Numbered from the stretch's first letter, positions 19,510 through 29,349 are shown. The stretch is 64,000 bases of DNA from Vreelandella profundi (GCF_019722725.1 NZ_CP077941.1:186001-250000), one strand, 5' to 3'. Notes: generated by a model from the letters alone, not told the origin. Numbers and translations: made by a program.

Positions 19510-20229
19510 TCAGACATTAGCCTTCCCACACCCTACCTGCACAACAAGCTCATAAACCCTCTTCAGATTTTCCTCAATGCATAAATTGGGGCTTTTATTA
19601 TTGAGGGATGGATGTGATGTTTTCATCCAGCGCCTTGCCTGCACTTCCCCCATTGCTTGAACCGCAGCTTCCCAAATATCTTCTCGACAAGGAGTATCGA
19701 TAACTTCTCTCCCGACATCACTCGTGTGCTGCCATGCCTGAATATCGTCAGGTTCCGGGGCATTTGGGTCGCATTCATCTAGCAGTATATTGAGCCGAGC
19801 GGGTCTAATCGTTGAAGCGTCTAATGCGTCTTTCGAGTGTTGCAACAGTGCGTCTCGTAGCCAGGCATCCACTGCTTCACAGACCTGATCATTTTCTTGC
19901 GGAGGAACTACAGCGGAGATATTGCCACTTTGGCGGATGAAAAAATGCTCGGGGATGTGAAGCGCACGACCGCCACGGAGATAAACTACAATCTCACCGC
20001 TCATATCGGGCAGGTATGCATCACCGCTTTGTAAGCACTCTAGTGCTTGCCGAAACGTTTCTAATGGCTGAGGGAATCGATCACGTAGATCAAAAGCGCG
20101 GTAAGCAAATACGCTTTGTAAATGGTTGTCATTAGGCGGCTTGGCTGATGGCATCCTGAGCTCCAAATGCATTTCGCACTGCAATTTTCTAAACCACCTT
20201 AGCACCAGAATGCTAGATTTGCTCATCAT
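19510..20229 (-). CDS. Hypothetical protein
   Basis: A 239-residue frame, or about 221 if it starts at the internal MHLELRMPSAKP. I do not recognise any domain; it is soluble, acidic and rich in tryptophan/proline-containing loops (GEIVVYLRGGRALHIPEHFF). A 208-bp spacer separates it from the NERD-kinase gene. The decayed umuDC lies immediately upstream in transcription direction. Confidence 0.55.
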   Translation of the reverse strand: MMSKSSILVLRWFRKLQCEMHLELRMPSAKPPNDNHLQSVFAYRAFDLRDRFPQPLETFRQALECLQSGDAYLPDMSGEIVVYLRGGRALHIPEHFFIRQSGNISAVVPPQENDQVCEAVDAWLRDALLQHSKDALDASTIRPARLNILLDECDPNAPEPDDIQAWQHTSDVGREVIDTPCREDIWEAAVQAMGEVQARRWMKTSHPSLNNKSPNLCIEENLKRVYELVVQVGCGKANV

Positions 20230-20263
20230 TCTGAGCTTATTTCATTAGAATCTTTGTCGCTTA

Positions 20264-20822
20264 TTACCTGACGTTAACGAGCTCGTCCCAACGAGTTGTA
20301 TAACGCGGCGTGCGGTGCTCAGAGCGTAGCGACCAGGCGTTCCCTGCACGGGATTGGCCAAGCTGTATTGTGCCTCGGCCTAACTCTCTATTGAGTCGAT
20401 CTACGGTGGCCATAAGCTGTTCGCTTCGTTTCGCCTGAGCTTCTGTTTGCGGTGTTTCCGTCAGTGTTAGTTGGCGGTTAGCTTTTGGAGAGAGGTCTAA
20501 CAGCATCACTCCTACTTTGTGATAGGCGTAGCCCTTACGCCATAGCTGCCGTAGCCCTTGAACGGCAGCGTGAATCAAGTCGCGGCTATCGTCCGTAGGT
20601 CGTTCGCGGGATACCATCGCCCAGCATGGAGTCACCTTCAGCGCGCATGAAAAATGTTGCCGCTGGGCGCTTTACCACATGGCGGTGAAGATCGATTTCC
20701 ACATCTAAATGATCATCAGCAGGGCTTGGAAAACCGGCACGCACAGCACTGGCGAACATAGGCAGCGGCTGCGGCACTGGACATAGGGCGGCGTTGCCCA
20801 TCAAAGAAGCGGTTGTCATCAT
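20264..20822 (-). pseudogene. umuD-umuC deletion remnant
   Basis: The 5' part is UmuD: PLPMFASAVRAGFPSPADDHLDVEI-type sequence up to FMRAEGDSMLGDGI, including the catalytic-serine motif GDSM. The frame then jumps directly to the C-terminal end of UmuC (PTDDSRDLIHAA, WRKGYAYHKVGVML, NRELGRGTIQLG, PRYTTRWDELV). Everything between is deleted, namely the UmuD lysine region and the polymerase palm, fingers and thumb. The junction changes frame (20586-20635), so no fusion protein is expected. The start ATG at 20822 with a GGAGA site and an SOS box at 20840 survive. Confidence 0.88.
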
Positions 20823-20839
20823 AAGGCAAATCTCCATAG

Positions 20840-20855
20840 CTGTATGCATAATCAG
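20840..20855 (-). promoter_or_regulatory. LexA (SOS) box upstream of the umuDC remnant
   Basis: On the minus strand CTGATTATGCATACAG matches the LexA consensus CTGT-N8-ACAG with one mismatch. It lies about 18 bp upstream of the umuD start codon, where umuDC operators normally are. Confidence 0.7.
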
Positions 20856-20896
20856 TATAGAGAGGCGCAAAAACGGCACAAGCCCTAGGTCGTTCT

Positions 20897-21130
20897 TTAC
20901 TGCTCGCTGTCTGAGTCTTCTCCCAATTCCTTCAAGGTAGGCGTCGCGAGCTCATCTGCGTGGGCGGTGTCGGGCGTGAGGCCTTTCACTAGTAGCGTTT
21001 CCCGCTCATCCCCGCCAACTGGTTCAAACGGCTGGACATACTTGCCTATGGAGCCTTTGAGCTTATTAAGCGGTTCATCAATGCCAGTTCCATAAAAGCT
21101 ATTTGTCTGCCGATCTTTTTTCGCCATCAT
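20897..21130 (-). CDS. Small hypothetical protein
   Basis: A 77-residue acidic protein, MMAKKDRQTNSFYGTGIDEPL ... ELGEDSDSEQ, whose ATG follows a GGAGC ribosome site. I recognise no domain. It ends 42 bp before the LexA box of the umuDC relic and reads in the same direction, away from the type I restriction operon. Confidence 0.5.
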   Translation of the reverse strand: MMAKKDRQTNSFYGTGIDEPLNKLKGSIGKYVQPFEPVGGDERETLLVKGLTPDTAHADELATPTLKELGEDSDSEQ

Positions 21131-21405
21131 TTGCTCCTAAGTGAATATGACAATTTCAAGCCCTCAATTGGCACCAAGTCTGTCATAGTCAGTTAAAACC
21201 AGAGCATGAAACGCTTTAAAAACGAGAGTTACACGTTGATAGTGAGTGATCTCACTAACTCAAGCGTAATAACACGACAATCATGGCGGTGCTGCGAGAC
21301 AGACCGCTGTGATAAGGTTTAGTGAATATTCTGATCTTATGTCATCTCACACCATGAATGGCTATAAACATCAGTAACTGCCCTAGATAGATGGAGTGAA
21401 ACACC

Positions 21406-22932
21406 TTGGCTGAACGTATTGAAAAGACCCTGTTTGCCGCTGCCGATAAGATGCGCGGCGCGATGGATGCAGGCGAATATAAGCATGTGGCTCTTGGCCT
21501 ATTGTTTTTGCGTTACGTTTCGGCTGCCTTTGAGGCTAAGCGTTTGGAGTTCGCCAAGGACGAATACATCGACCTAGAAGATCCTGAAGAATACGCTGCA
21601 GAGAATATCTTCTGGGTACCTGAAAAAGCCCGTTGGGACATGCTCGCTGCTAATGCCAAGTCTAACGATATCGGCGTGCAGGTTGATGACGCCATGCGAG
21701 AAATCGAAAAAGCTAACTCTTCGTTACAAGACGCGCTACCAAAGGTCTTTGGTCGCGCCAATTTAGACCGAGCGATTGTCACCGGCCTAATTGAGATGTT
21801 CACCAATCTGGAACTGCATGGTACCAAGTCTGACTTCGATCTGATCGGGCGTATTTATGAATACTTCATCAGCGAATTTGCCAGCTCAGAGGGCAAGCGT
21901 GGCGGTGAGTTCTACACCCCTAAAACCATTGTTTCGATCATGGTCGAGATGATGGAGCCAACATCAGGCCGCGTTTATGACCCTTGTTGCGGGACTGGCG
22001 GTTTCTTTGTGCAATCCGAAAAGTTCATCACGGCCCATCAAGGCGAAGTTGATGACATCGCCATTTACGGGCAGGAACGTAACCACACCACCTTTCGCCT
22101 AGCCCGTATGAACCTAGCCATACGTGGGATTTTCGGTGACCTTCGTTGGAACCAGGAAGGCACGCTCACCCGCGACGCGTTTGCCGATGAACGTTTTGAC
22201 TTCATCCTGGCGAATCCTCCCTTCAACATTTCTGATTGGAACGGCGAGGCCCTACGTGAAGATCACCGCTGGCGTTTTGGCACGCCTCCGGCTGGCAACG
22301 CGAACTTTGCCTGGATGGCCCATATACATCACCACCTAAGCGCCAATGGTATTGGAGGCGTAGTGATGGCCAATGGCTCTATGTCATCGATGCAGTCAGG
22401 GGAAGGCGATATCCGCAAAGCCATGGTTGAACAGGACGCGGTAGATTGCATGGTAGCTCTACCGGGGCAATTGTTCTTCGGTACGCAGATACCTGCCTGC
22501 TTGTGGTTTCTGGCTAAAGATAAATCCAACGGCAAAGCGGCTGGCGGTAAATTGCGCGACCGGCGAGGCGAGGTGCTATTCATCGACGCCCGAAAGATGG
22601 GCTCATTGATCTCAGGAAGTCGCAAGCAGAAGGAATTATCGGACGAAGAGATCGCTAAAATCGCCAACACCTACCACGCATGGAGAGGTGAAGAAGCCGC
22701 AGGTGAATATGCAGACGAAGCTGGGTTCTGCGCTTCAGTAGAGGTCGAGGAGATTGCCAAGCATAACTTCATATTGACGCCAGGCCGCTATGTGGGCGCG
22801 GGTGCGATCGAGGAAGATGAAGAGCCTTTCGAGAAGAAATTCGCTCGCTTGCGACGGGAGTTGCAAGAACAGTTCGAAGAGAGCCGACGACTGGAGATCG
22901 AAATTGAGACGCGGTTGGGGGGCTTGGTTTGA
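21406..22932 (+). CDS. hsdM: Type I restriction-modification methyltransferase subunit
   Basis: N6-adenine methyltransferase (M) subunit of a type I system. The 508-residue protein has the helical N-terminal HsdM domain (KMRGAMDAGEYKHVALGLLFLRY) and S-adenosylmethionine motif VYDPCCGTGGFF. It also has catalytic motif ILANPPFN (N-P-P-F). The start is TTG at 21406 behind GATGGAGTG. Its stop overlaps the TTG start of hsdS (TTTGA). It heads a compact operon hsdM-hsdS-orf-orf-hsdR. Confidence 0.96.
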   Translation: MAERIEKTLFAAADKMRGAMDAGEYKHVALGLLFLRYVSAAFEAKRLEFAKDEYIDLEDPEEYAAENIFWVPEKARWDMLAANAKSNDIGVQVDDAMREIEKANSSLQDALPKVFGRANLDRAIVTGLIEMFTNLELHGTKSDFDLIGRIYEYFISEFASSEGKRGGEFYTPKTIVSIMVEMMEPTSGRVYDPCCGTGGFFVQSEKFITAHQGEVDDIAIYGQERNHTTFRLARMNLAIRGIFGDLRWNQEGTLTRDAFADERFDFILANPPFNISDWNGEALREDHRWRFGTPPAGNANFAWMAHIHHHLSANGIGGVVMANGSMSSMQSGEGDIRKAMVEQDAVDCMVALPGQLFFGTQIPACLWFLAKDKSNGKAAGGKLRDRRGEVLFIDARKMGSLISGSRKQKELSDEEIAKIANTYHAWRGEEAAGEYADEAGFCASVEVEEIAKHNFILTPGRYVGAGAIEEDEEPFEKKFARLRRELQEQFEESRRLEIEIETRLGGLV

Positions 22933-24197
22933 AAACACTGGATGAGGTGTGCGTTGCGATTGTCGATTGTGAGCACAAAACCGCTCCGAAGGTGGAGAGT
23001 GGCTATCCATCTATTCGAACAACTGACATAAAGAACGGGCGAATTGACTTCGAAAACGCCAATCGTGTCTCTGAAGAAACTTATAACAAGTGGACTAAAC
23101 GCAGATGCCCTATGCCAGGTGACCTCATCTTGGCACGTGAAGCACCTGTTGGTGAAGTAGGTTTGATTCCTGATGGCGCTTTTCCAGTTCTGGGTCAGCG
23201 AACAGTTTTGTTATCACCGAATTGTGCGCTGGTGGTGCCGCGTTATTTGCATTACCTCTTGCTTGCACCTCATCTTCAACACGAAATTAAAGTTCGTTCT
23301 TCGGGTTCGACAGTTCACCACCTTAATATGAAAGATATTCGGGCCCTTAAACTCCCTGCTTTGCCCACCCTGCCCGAGCAACGCGAGATCGCAGCAGTGC
23401 TGGGAGCGCTCGACGACAAGATTGAGCTGAACCGCAAGATGGCTACAACTTTGGAGGCGATGGTACGAGCAATTTACCGATCGTGGTTCGTGGATTTTGA
23501 CCCTGTCCATGCCCGCACCCACGGTCTAAAGCCCGCTCATATGGACGATCTTACCCGTGCTCTCTTCCCCACCCGTTTCGGAGATGATGGGCTTCCTGAG
23601 GGATGGAAGATGGGTGTGCTTTCGGATATAGCGCTAAATCCACGAACAGGTGTCAAACCTGATCAGATTGATCCGAATACACCATACATAGGCCTTGAGC
23701 ATATGCCCCGAAAATCCATCGCAATTTCCAATTGGGGGACTGCAGAGCAAATCGGAAGTCAAAAATCTGCAATAAGCACGGGTGATTTCCTTTTCGGAAA
23801 GCTGCGCCCTTATTTTCACAAAGTCGGTGTCTCGCCCGTCGACGGTATCTGTTCGACTGATATTATAGTTGTCCGCCCAAAATCACAGGCTTGGGGTGCA
23901 ATGGTCCTATCAATTATTTCGTCAGGAGATTTTGTCGAATATACAAATTTAAGCTCATCTGGAACGCGAATGCCGCGTACAAACTGGAAAGATATGGGGA
24001 GTTATGAGGTCGTCTTGCCGTCGGAACCTATTGTGCAAGTGTTTGAAGATGTAACCAGCATTATGCGTGAAAAAATCATACGAACAATATATGAAAACCA
24101 AACTCTAGCGACACTTCGCGACACTCTACTGCCTCGTCTTATGTCCGGTGAACTACGCGTTGGCGAAGCCCGTGAGATGGCAGAGGATGTCGTGTAA
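22929..24197 (+). CDS. hsdS: Type I restriction-modification specificity subunit
   Basis: DNA-specificity subunit. The 422 residues hold two target-recognition domains, each followed by a conserved helical repeat: LPEQREIAAVLGALDDKIELN after the first and NQTLATLRDTLLPRLMSGEL after the second. The motif IYRSWFVDFDPV lies between the halves. TRD 1 starts right at the N-terminus (a short or TTG-started form), so a few residues may be missing or the start may be elsewhere in hsdM. Its last base overlaps the next start (TAATG). Confidence 0.94.
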   Translation: MKTLDEVCVAIVDCEHKTAPKVESGYPSIRTTDIKNGRIDFENANRVSEETYNKWTKRRCPMPGDLILAREAPVGEVGLIPDGAFPVLGQRTVLLSPNCALVVPRYLHYLLLAPHLQHEIKVRSSGSTVHHLNMKDIRALKLPALPTLPEQREIAAVLGALDDKIELNRKMATTLEAMVRAIYRSWFVDFDPVHARTHGLKPAHMDDLTRALFPTRFGDDGLPEGWKMGVLSDIALNPRTGVKPDQIDPNTPYIGLEHMPRKSIAISNWGTAEQIGSQKSAISTGDFLFGKLRPYFHKVGVSPVDGICSTDIIVVRPKSQAWGAMVLSIISSGDFVEYTNLSSSGTRMPRTNWKDMGSYEVVLPSEPIVQVFEDVTSIMREKIIRTIYENQTLATLRDTLLPRLMSGELRVGEAREMAEDVV

Positions 24198-24655
24198 TGT
24201 CGTTAGATCCTTACCAAGTATCTACCCCTTATCTTTTCACAGAGCCATGTGAGGATGTCGATTACTTTGAATCAATCACAGCATTTGCCGAAAAGCGGTT
24301 AGAGGCTTTGGCTAAGCGAGTTATCTACGGCATGCAAAGAATGCCTGCTTCAGGCATCTTTGAGGACACCGCGAAACCTTTGAAATCGGTCTGGGATGAG
24401 TGGTGTTGGTATCAAGCGAAGTATGACAACGATTGTGGCAGCCTGTCTTCAGCCTTTGAGTTAACCCTAGAAGGTATAATTAGCGGTACTGTAAGTGAGC
24501 TACCCAACGAAGAAGCTGTGCTCATCAGCTGCGCCGTGTGTGAGGATCAGCAAAATATGCCTGCAAGAAGCGATGATGAAATCTGCAACGCAGTTCGGGA
24601 TGTGGTGATTGAAGCCGCAGGTAGACGTTCTCTTGCACGCTTTGAGGGCTGGTAA
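24197..24655 (+). CDS. Hypothetical protein in the type I RM operon
   Basis: A 152-residue acidic protein beginning MSLDPYQVSTPYLF. Helical composition with cysteines (CAVCEDQQNM) but no domain I can name. It overlaps hsdS by one base and the next gene's ATG by one base, so it is translated as part of the operon. Its position between S and R suggests an accessory or immunity role for the restriction system; this is context only. Confidence 0.7.
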   Translation: MSLDPYQVSTPYLFTEPCEDVDYFESITAFAEKRLEALAKRVIYGMQRMPASGIFEDTAKPLKSVWDEWCWYQAKYDNDCGSLSSAFELTLEGIISGTVSELPNEEAVLISCAVCEDQQNMPARSDDEICNAVRDVVIEAAGRRSLARFEGW

Positions 24656-25776
24656 TGTTTCGTGTTGATCGTACTCAAAACCGTTTATCTCGCCTTGCCA
24701 AGAAGCGATTTGCTGATTTGAACCTGCGCGAGCGCGACCATCTGCAGGAATGGCTGGCTAACCAACCGGATGCCTTAGGTGAAGAGTTACTTATCATCCA
24801 GAAGGAGTTCGATGGCTTTGACGAAACTCGCGAGCGGCTCGATCTCTTGGCACTCGATAAGGACGGCAACCTTGTTGTAATCGAGAACAAGCTCGATGAT
24901 TCGGGTCGTGATGTCACTTGGCAAGCGCTGAAATATACAGCCTATGTGTCGGGCCTGACCAATATGCAGATTGTTGATATCTACCAGCAATACCTTGACC
25001 GCTATTGCGGTGGTGGAAATGCGGCAGTACGTATCTGTGAGTTTATGGAAGTCGAAGAGTTGGAAGAGACCGTTCTCAACCCCGGCAATGACCAGAGGAT
25101 GATTTTTATCGCTGCTAATTTTCGGCGAGAAGTCACCGCAACGGTGCTTTGGCTGCTTGGGCGAGGCATTCGTACGCAATGCTTCAAAGTGACGCCCTTT
25201 ACATTCGGTGAAGAGCTGATGGTCGACATCCAGCAAATTATCCCGACGCCTGAAGCGGCGGATTTTATGATTGGAATGTCGAGTAAAGAAAACGAGGAAA
25301 AGGCAGTTCAGAACACTCAGAAAAAGCGCCATGGGTTGCGGCTTGCTTTCTGGGAGCAGGCTCTGGAAAAGCTTCGCGAAGATGGTGTCGACCTTTACCG
25401 CAACATCAGCCCGACCAAGGATCATTGGTTAAGTGCTGGGTCAGGCATGCGCTCTTGCCCATATCAATTGATCTTCTCCCGTGATGAAGCCCGTGTCGAG
25501 ATTAGCCTCCAGCGTTCTGATGCAGATGAAAACAAGTGGGTCTTTGACCAACTGATCGCTCAGAAAGAGCAGATTGAGTCAGCCTTCGGAGCTGAACTTG
25601 ATTGGCGACGCATGGATGATAAAAAGGCCAGCCGCGTGGTTTTCGCCCAACCCTTTGATGGTTTCAATCGCGATGTCTGGCCCGATATGATCACGTGGTT
25701 ATCTACCCATATTCAACAATTGGAGGCGGCATTCAGCGAACCACTCGCACGTTTTAACCGCCAGATCCGGACATAA
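24655..25776 (+). CDS. PD-(D/E)xK nuclease-like protein with DUF4268
   Basis: A 373-residue protein. The N-terminal 120 residues contain RLDLLALDKDGNLVVIENKLDD, a D...E-x-K nuclease motif similar to NucS/EndoMS-type and restriction-endonuclease-like folds. The C-terminal half (AFWEQALEKLR ... DRIEISLQRS-like block, VFDQLIAQKEQIE ... WRRMDDKKASRV) is the DUF4268 type. It lies between hsdS and hsdR with one-base overlap upstream and a 15-bp gap downstream. DUF4268 proteins occur near restriction genes in other genomes, but its role is unknown to me. Confidence 0.75.
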   Translation: MFRVDRTQNRLSRLAKKRFADLNLRERDHLQEWLANQPDALGEELLIIQKEFDGFDETRERLDLLALDKDGNLVVIENKLDDSGRDVTWQALKYTAYVSGLTNMQIVDIYQQYLDRYCGGGNAAVRICEFMEVEELEETVLNPGNDQRMIFIAANFRREVTATVLWLLGRGIRTQCFKVTPFTFGEELMVDIQQIIPTPEAADFMIGMSSKENEEKAVQNTQKKRHGLRLAFWEQALEKLREDGVDLYRNISPTKDHWLSAGSGMRSCPYQLIFSRDEARVEISLQRSDADENKWVFDQLIAQKEQIESAFGAELDWRRMDDKKASRVVFAQPFDGFNRDVWPDMITWLSTHIQQLEAAFSEPLARFNRQIRT

Positions 25777-25791
25777 GATGAGGAGGCGCTG

Positions 25792-28700
25792 ATGGCTTTT
25801 GCATCGGAAGATGACCTGGAGCAGTGGACACTTGTAGCATTGCAAGCGTTAGGCTTTACCTATATGCATGGCTCGGAATTATCACCTGAGGCAGATAACC
25901 CCGCACGTGAGAGTTTCCGCGAAGTGTTTCTGCTGGAACGCATGCGTGCTGCTATTTCGCGCTTGAACCCAGAGCTTCCGAGTGTGGCTATCGAGACGGT
26001 TACCAATCGCGTGCGCGACCGAGAATTTTCCGATGATTTGATACAGGAAAACCGACGGCTGCATGAGCTGTTAGTTTACGGAGTACCCGTTTCATGGAAC
26101 GAAAACGGTGATGAGCGGGATGCAATTGCGCGATTGATCGATTGGGAAAACGGCGATAACGACTGGCTAGTAACCAACCAGTTTGAGGTGGTGGGACAGA
26201 CGGCACGGCGACCAGATGTAATTATCTTCCTGAATGGAATGCCCCTAGTCGTGGTTGAGCTGAAGGGTACAGAAACCGGCACCCTAAAAGGGGCTTATAA
26301 TCAAATCCAGACCTACAAATCACAGCTGCCAGAGTTATTTCGAACCAACGCTTTTAACGTGATTTCCGAAGGTGTCACCGCCCGTTATGGCACATTGAGT
26401 GCCAACCTTGATCGATTTATGCGGTGGCGAACAGTTGATGGCGAGACATTGGTACCTGATGGCAGCGACTTAGCATTGGAAACGATGATTCATGGATTAC
26501 TAAACCCGCAAACCATTCTCGACCTGATGCGTTATTGCACCGTCTTTGAAGATGAGGGGGCAGGTCCAATCAAGAAAGCTGCCGGCTATCACCAGTTCCA
26601 TGCAGTCCGTAAAGGTGTTGATGCAGTTCTATCGGCCCGGGGGCGAGATGGGCGCGGCGGGGTGATGTGGCACACGCAAGGTTCAGGCAAGTCATTGCTG
26701 ATGGCTTTTTTGGCTGGGCGCTTAATGCGGCATCCAGATATGCAAAACCCCACGCTTCTGGTTTTGACTGACCGTAATGACCTAGATAATCAGTTGTTCG
26801 CTACCTTCTCGCGCTGTGCGGCGCTATTCGGTGAAGCTCCTGAGCAGGCTGAGGATATTCCTGACCTGCGATCCAAGCTGAACGGTCGTAAGGTGGGCGG
26901 CGTTATCTTCGCCACCATTCAGAAATTTCGCCCCGGTAAAGGTGAAGTGGAACTGCCCCAGTTGACTGACCGCTCCAATGTTGTGGTCTTCGCCGATGAG
27001 GCCCACCGCTCGCAATATGGGCTTGAGGCCAAGCTGAATGCTAACACTGGTGAAACAAAATACGGCCATGCACATCACTTACGCAGTGCTTTACCAAGTG
27101 CCGTGCATGTAGGCTTTACCGGCACCCCTATCTCGCTAGTAGGCGCTGATACGCAAGGGGTCTTTGGCGAATATATCGACGTCTACGATATCGCACAGGC
27201 GGTCGAGGACGGCGCTACCGTACCGATCTATTATGAGGGTCGCGTCGCCAAGATCGATTTGGACGACGACGCGGGTGAGCTACTCGACGCCGAATACGAA
27301 GAGATACTCGACGAGGCTGAAGATGCCGGAGCTGAGATTGACGAAGATGCACGTAATGCCATGTCGAAGAAGTGGAGCCGTGTAGAGGTACTAGTAGGAG
27401 CGGCACCCAGGCTAGACAAGGTGGTTGAGGATATTCTGAAGCATTTTGAAGCTCGGCTGGAGGCCATGGATGGCGGAAAGGCGATGATTGTCTGTATGTC
27501 GCGCCGAATTTGTGTGGAGGTTTACAACCGGATCGTTGCTGCTCAACCAGAGTGGCATGCCGAGGAGGACGCTGAGGGCGCTGTCAAAGTAGTTATGACC
27601 GGTGCGGCGCAAGATCCTGAAGAGTTTCAACCGCATGTTCGTTCCAAAGCTCGATTGGAGGCCTTGCGTACCCGTTATCGTAATGCGGCCGACCCATTCA
27701 AGCTGGTGATAGTGCGCGATATGTGGCTAACAGGGTTTGATGCTCCATGTATGCACACTCTCTACGTAGATAAACCCATGAAGGGGCATGGATTGATGCA
27801 GGCTATCACTCGTATCAACCGTGTTTTCGGTGCAAAGCCTTCGGGACTGGTCGTGGACTACATAGGTCTCGCGGCTGATTTGAAAGCTGCGCTGAACCAC
27901 TACTCCAATGCTGACCGGCAACAAACAGGAGTGGATCAAAGCGAGGCTGTACATGCACTGATGACGCAGCTCGACATTATGCGTTCGATGTTCCATGACG
28001 TGGATTATATGTCGGCAGTGAATGGATCACCCAAAGATAGAATACGCGTGCTACCAGTGGCTATCGAACATGCACTGACCTTGCCAGTAGACGGAAAACC
28101 ACCTGCAGACCGGCAAGACTCGAAAAAACGATTTATGACAGCGGTTGCTGGCTTGGTGAAGGCGTTCCGCATTGCATCAGGCACACCAGAGGCTGCCGAG
28201 GTAAAAGACGAGGTAGGGTTCTTTACAGCGGTGCAATCAGCTATCCGTAAGATGGATGCCGGCTCCCGCTCAGCACGTAACTTAGATGAGGCAGAGTTGG
28301 CGATTTCGCAGCTCCTTAATCGTGCTGTTGCCTCGACTGAGGTCGTCGACATACTTGAAGCTGCGGGAATTGATCGTCCGGATATCGGTGTATTGAGCGA
28401 AGAGTTCCTGCTGGGACTACAGAACAATAAGCACAAGAACCTAGCAGTTGAAGCACTGAAAAAGCTTTTGAACGGCGAGATAAAGACTCGCACACGAACC
28501 AATACCACCCAAAAAGAGGCATTCTCTAAGCGCCTTGAGCAGGCCATGACTCGCTACCATAACCGCAGTGTGGATGCGCTTCATGTAATCCAGGAGATGA
28601 TCGACATGGCCCGAGAGCTGCAGCAGCAGCCCGAAGATGGCTTGTCAGGGGAAGAGGTCGCCTTCTACGACGCGTTGGCCACCAACGAAAGCGCACGCGA

Positions 28701-28923
28701 ACTCATGGGGAACGAAGAGCTGCGCGTCATCGCGACCGAATTGGTCAACACCGTTCGTCGGAATGCCTCCGTAGATTGGTGGCGTAAGGAGAACGTGCGC
28801 AAGAAGATGCGAGTCAATATTCGCCGTATCCTGCGCAAATACGGCTTCCCACCTGATCTACAGGCAGATGCGATTAAAAAGGTGGTTCAGCAGGCTGAAG
28901 TGCTGGCACGTGAGGTTGGGTGA
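25792..28923 (+). CDS. hsdR: Type I restriction endonuclease motor subunit
   Basis: ATP-dependent translocase and nuclease (R) subunit, 1043 residues. The N-terminal nuclease domain carries RPDVIIFLNGMPLVVVELKG (D...E-x-K). SF2 motor motifs follow: HTQGSGKSLLMAF (Walker A), FADEAHRSQYG (DEAH box), VGFTGTPI, and the QAITRINRVF helicase motif. The C-terminal helical domain ends ADAIKKVVQQAEVLAREVG. A good GAGGAGG site precedes the ATG. Complete and apparently functional, last gene of the operon. Confidence 0.96.
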   Translation: MAFASEDDLEQWTLVALQALGFTYMHGSELSPEADNPARESFREVFLLERMRAAISRLNPELPSVAIETVTNRVRDREFSDDLIQENRRLHELLVYGVPVSWNENGDERDAIARLIDWENGDNDWLVTNQFEVVGQTARRPDVIIFLNGMPLVVVELKGTETGTLKGAYNQIQTYKSQLPELFRTNAFNVISEGVTARYGTLSANLDRFMRWRTVDGETLVPDGSDLALETMIHGLLNPQTILDLMRYCTVFEDEGAGPIKKAAGYHQFHAVRKGVDAVLSARGRDGRGGVMWHTQGSGKSLLMAFLAGRLMRHPDMQNPTLLVLTDRNDLDNQLFATFSRCAALFGEAPEQAEDIPDLRSKLNGRKVGGVIFATIQKFRPGKGEVELPQLTDRSNVVVFADEAHRSQYGLEAKLNANTGETKYGHAHHLRSALPSAVHVGFTGTPISLVGADTQGVFGEYIDVYDIAQAVEDGATVPIYYEGRVAKIDLDDDAGELLDAEYEEILDEAEDAGAEIDEDARNAMSKKWSRVEVLVGAAPRLDKVVEDILKHFEARLEAMDGGKAMIVCMSRRICVEVYNRIVAAQPEWHAEEDAEGAVKVVMTGAAQDPEEFQPHVRSKARLEALRTRYRNAADPFKLVIVRDMWLTGFDAPCMHTLYVDKPMKGHGLMQAITRINRVFGAKPSGLVVDYIGLAADLKAALNHYSNADRQQTGVDQSEAVHALMTQLDIMRSMFHDVDYMSAVNGSPKDRIRVLPVAIEHALTLPVDGKPPADRQDSKKRFMTAVAGLVKAFRIASGTPEAAEVKDEVGFFTAVQSAIRKMDAGSRSARNLDEAELAISQLLNRAVASTEVVDILEAAGIDRPDIGVLSEEFLLGLQNNKHKNLAVEALKKLLNGEIKTRTRTNTTQKEAFSKRLEQAMTRYHNRSVDALHVIQEMIDMARELQQQPEDGLSGEEVAFYDALATNESARELMGNEELRVIATELVNTVRRNASVDWWRKENVRKKMRVNIRRILRKYGFPPDLQADAIKKVVQQAEVLAREVG

Positions 28924-28936
28924 TGTTCAGGCTTGC

Positions 28937-29209
28937 TTAGTTTGGCAAATAAGATAGAGGAGGCCTAAAGGCGTTTTTTTTCTTACGGTTTAAAACAAAA
29001 ATCTGCTGATAATCTTCATTGCTCAGCGAATGATACCATTCACGCTGCCTACGCAGGTAATCAGCATATTTTTCTGGATCTGAACGGATACGCTCTAAGC
29101 GAGTGTATTCATACTCGCGTTTTTGTTGAAGATATCGCTCCCTAAGTTCGGGATCTGCCTTCTGTTTTGATCGCCAAGTTTGAAGTGCTAGTCGATGATG
29201 TGCACGCAA
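28937..29209 (-). CDS. Small basic hypothetical protein
   Basis: A 90-residue, lysine/arginine-rich and mostly helical protein (YLQQKREYEYTRLERIRSD ... YADYLRRQREWYHSL). No domain recognised; tandem ...YxxRxRxxRxDPEKYADYLRRQ segments resemble basic repeats seen in phage and homing-endonuclease-associated proteins. It converges on hsdR with a 13-bp gap. Confidence 0.45.
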   Translation of the reverse strand: MRAHHRLALQTWRSKQKADPELRERYLQQKREYEYTRLERIRSDPEKYADYLRRQREWYHSLSNEDYQQIFVLNRKKKNAFRPPLSYLPN

Positions 29210-29321
29210 TAATTCAGAATTTTCTTCATTAATGTTCGAGAGTTTAGCTAAAGAAGGTCTGATTGATTGCCGATATCAACAGGTTGCTGAATGCTACCCT
29301 ATCATTGCTGAAGCAAAGAGT

Positions 29322-29349
29322 TTAAAGCGGGCCATGTTGACCCGCCTTT
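29322..29349 (-). terminator. Terminator after the internal PepSY-like gene
   Basis: On the minus strand GGCGGG and CCCGC pair around a 9-nt loop and run into TTTAAACT, directly after the leftward gene that ends at 29372. Confidence 0.65.
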
